Of a stretch of 64,000 bases of DNA, positions 62,095-64,000 are shown piece after piece. Positions within the stretch are counted from its first letter, which is position 1; each line of letters begins with the position of its first letter. The DNA lies in contig NZ_AUEC01000021.1 in assembly GCF_000425785.1 (NCBI RefSeq), forward strand, positions 62,001-126,000. Reading direction: 5' to 3'. The DNA comes from Pseudomonas taiwanensis DSM 21245. Lineage in GTDB: Bacteria; Pseudomonadota; Gammaproteobacteria; Pseudomonadales; Pseudomonadaceae. A model generated the notes under the pieces. That model saw only the letters and a program-made list of their open reading frames with translations, had not been told where the DNA came from and ran no database searches. The position numbers and the translations under genes were made by a program.

Positions 62095-63138
62095 ATTACC
62101 CACCCCTATCGATTAGTATGTTGCATTGTTCTGACAGGCCGAAGTAAAGCATGCCGCCGTCACTTTCATCTTCGCCTTTAGCCCCCTGCGATATGACACA
62201 AACATAACCAACTTTCGACTATGCTTGACCAGATCAACGCACACTCACAAGGACAGACAGCATATTTATATCTTCAATGATACTGGCATTCTTTCAGGAA
62301 CGAATACCAAACGAAACACTTTAATGAGTTTTTATTTGACTCCATTATAAATGGTGCGCGAAGCTGCTTCTAGTGCACACCTGCATCTTTAAGGCCATAA
62401 TCACATGCGGAAAATGACTTTTTTTTAGCCAATCGTGAAATGTGGTTAACGCGTCTACACATGACCAAGACTATGCCCTTCGCAAAATTGGCTTTCCCGA
62501 CCAAATCGCTAGGTGCCGTCGAATCATAAATAAGTGAACGCTCACAAAGCGACTTGAAAATTTTTAACCACTTACACTACCTTAATTGCAGGCTCAACAA
62601 TGCAATAACATTTAGATTTACGTCTATCTCACTAGGCCACTGGCTTGAATTAATAATATTTCTAGTAAGAAATACGGGTATCTAGTCATTTATTACTTAG
62701 GCATGACCGCCACTAACCTACGGCACCTCCTACCATGAACCGGAGCATATTTTGTGTATTCAATGTCAGACGCCTGACAAAATGCGAAGTTTCTGCCCCA
62801 ACAACGCTTGAACGGATTGATAGTTTCCGTAGGACTGTACAAAACCCAGAAACCAGGTACCGCCTGTCAAACGCTGAGATTTTTTGAGTCACCGCCATCG
62901 ATGCCCCCTAGGCCGCGCCGTCTTGGTCTGACGCCTAAAAAACCACTTACTCAGCGATGTCTACAAGGCACAAATACACTTCCTCCACTCCTGGCGGGTC
63001 AAGCGGGTGACATCAGCTGCGCCCAGCGCATGTGTTGAACGGCTCCCATCTCCGTGCGTCAGGACGGAACCCTCCCTCCAGTTACCCCTAGCTGAACACT
63101 GCTCATTTCACTTGCAAAGTTAAAAGCTACGATCCTAG
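62095..63138. other. Long intergenic region, no confident gene
   Basis: More than 1 kb with no supported gene. AT-rich from 62.1 to 62.7 kb. Short frames around 62713-63038 look like degenerate coding DNA, possibly mobile-element remnants, but I cannot assign them. Confidence 0.35.
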
Positions 63139-63185
63139 TATTTGTAACGCATGACGATATTGTGTATCGCCAGACGTTACAAATA
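63139..63185. promoter_or_regulatory. 47-base nested palindrome before the MFS gene
   Basis: TATTTGTAACG-CATGA-CGATA-TTGTG-TATCG-CCAGA-CGTTACAAATA. The outer 11-base and inner 5-base arms are all perfect and share one centre. It ends 20 bases before the MFS start. It could be a two-site operator or an mRNA leader hairpin covering the ribosome-binding region. Confidence 0.65.
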
Positions 63186-63205
63186 CAAGCAAGGCGGAGA
63201 ATTGG

Positions 63206-64000
63206 ATGAAGAAGCTGGGATGGTATTCAGAGCTTAATAGCCGGGAGCGGCGGACCTATTGGGCGTGCTTCGGTGGGCTAGCACTTGACTCGATGGACTC
63301 GACAATTTTTGCGCTGGTGATGCCGGTTTTGATCGTCACCTTAGGTATCACCCAAGGTGAAGCGGGCATTCTTGGATCGGTTGCTTTAGTTGGCAGCGCG
63401 ATCGGTGGATGGGGTGCCGGAATGCTGGCTGACCGCTACGGGCGCGTACGCCTGTTGCAAACTACAGTGCTGTGGGTCGCATTCTCCACGCTGATGGCCG
63501 GTGCTTGCTCCGAGTTCTGGCAATTCTTCATCGTTCGAGCACTGCAAGGGATCGGCTACGGGGGTGAAGCAGCGGTCGGTGCCGTACTGATCAGTGAAAC
63601 GGTAGTGCCCAGACTTCGTGGCCGAGTCGCCGCATCGGTACAGAGTGGCTATGCAGTGGGATATGGCGTATCGGTAATGGCGATGCCGCTAATCTTCGCC
63701 TTAGCGCCCGAACACCTGGCATGGCGCTTTTTCTTCGCGATCGGCGTGCTGCCTGCGCTATTCGTCTGGATCATTCGTCGCTTGGTGGTCGAATCCGATG
63801 TATTCCAGGAATCGCGAAAGACCGTCTCCGTAAGGCAGGACGCACCCGACTTCAGGGCCATTTTCCGTGGTCCCCTGTTAAGCGTGACCGTGACCAGCAC
63901 GCTGCTCGCCAGCGGTGTCCTGGGCGGTGCGTATGTCATGATCACCTGGTTACCGACCTATCTTCGAATGTCGCTTGGCTTGCCCATGACATCCACTGCC
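63206..64000 (+). CDS. MFS metabolite transporter (sialate/aromatic acid:H+ symporter type), 5' part
   Basis: The first 265 codons of a major facilitator that runs off the right edge; no stop is met. The ATG at 63206 follows GGAGA. Helix 1 carries ALDSMDSTIFALVMPVLIVT, the loop 2-3 motif is GMLADRYGRVRLL, and helix 4 has RALQGIGYGGEAAVGAVLIS, the pattern of SHS/AAHS-type acid symporters. A long central loop (ESDVFQESRKTVSVRQDAPD) separates the two halves. The substrate is probably an organic acid. Confidence 0.88.
   Translation, partial: MKKLGWYSELNSRERRTYWACFGGLALDSMDSTIFALVMPVLIVTLGITQGEAGILGSVALVGSAIGGWGAGMLADRYGRVRLLQTTVLWVAFSTLMAGACSEFWQFFIVRALQGIGYGGEAAVGAVLISETVVPRLRGRVAASVQSGYAVGYGVSVMAMPLIFALAPEHLAWRFFFAIGVLPALFVWIIRRLVVESDVFQESRKTVSVRQDAPDFRAIFRGPLLSVTVTSTLLASGVLGGAYVMITWLPTYLRMSLGLPMTSTA

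Noticed and set aside
62713-63038. Short frames in the gap before the last MFS gene
   Set aside because: Neither strand gives a known product or a good start; possibly mobile-element debris, but unsupported.

Overview
The window looks like a chromosome of the Pseudomonas putida group. Evidence at the left end is a MorA-like c-di-GMP membrane protein start, an fRMsr gene, tandem tRNA-Glu/tRNA-Gly pairs, a FimD-type usher and a very long Rhs gene, all GC-rich. From about 16.7 kb rightwards the composition becomes more AT-rich and patchier, gene remnants and insertion sequence scars are common, and almost every intact gene belongs to a small catabolic or transport module with its own regulator. 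I read this as accessory (island-like) DNA.

Layout. 0-4.1 kb: conserved-looking core (MorA-like N-terminus, ATPase, msrC, membrane coiled-coil protein, four tRNAs). 4.1-13.6 kb: a fimbrial adhesin and usher without chaperone or major pilin, then a 1,700-residue Rhs protein and a divergent gene cut by an IS21-family element (14.19-16.75 kb). 16.9-18.5 kb: an efflux outer-membrane remnant and a thioesterase. 18.75-28.3 kb: a polyamine-type module (aldehyde dehydrogenase, amidase and Pot-type ABC transporter on the minus strand; FAD oxidase, DUF861 cupin and XRE-cupin regulator on the plus strand). 28.5-39.45 kb: a segment bracketed by the two ends of one broken IS3-type element, both in the same orientation. 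It holds an acetylpolyamine amidohydrolase with an Lrp regulator, an IclR regulator, a TauD/TfdA dioxygenase, a DctM-like permease group, a TerC protein and a patch of decayed genes. 39.5-57.5 kb: three linked amino-acid-type uptake and catabolic units. 57.5-58.5 kb: a collapsed biotin carboxylase operon. 58.5-64 kb: a GlxA-type AraC regulator, a chemoreceptor and the start of an MFS transporter.

The most interesting part is 39.5-57.5 kb. One seven-gene minus-strand operon runs aminotransferase, periplasmic binding protein, two permeases, ATPase, LigI-like amidohydrolase and RraA/HMG-aldolase-like protein, ends in a clear terminator, and faces a LysR gene. Next to it lie a second, closely related binding protein with an OprD porin and an SMP-30 lactonase, and a third binding protein with the three 5-oxoprolinase subunits and a LysR paralogue. 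Together these suggest a route for an unusual, probably 4-substituted, glutamate or its lactam/lactone: uptake, lactam or lactone opening, transamination, then aldol cleavage to pyruvate. The substrate is inference.

Several inverted repeats look like operators. A CATAA-N5-TTATG dyad occurs twice before the dioxygenase gene and once, 15 kb away, before the MFS/binding-protein pair, which hints at shared control. No CRISPR array, rRNA, prophage or plasmid origin was seen.
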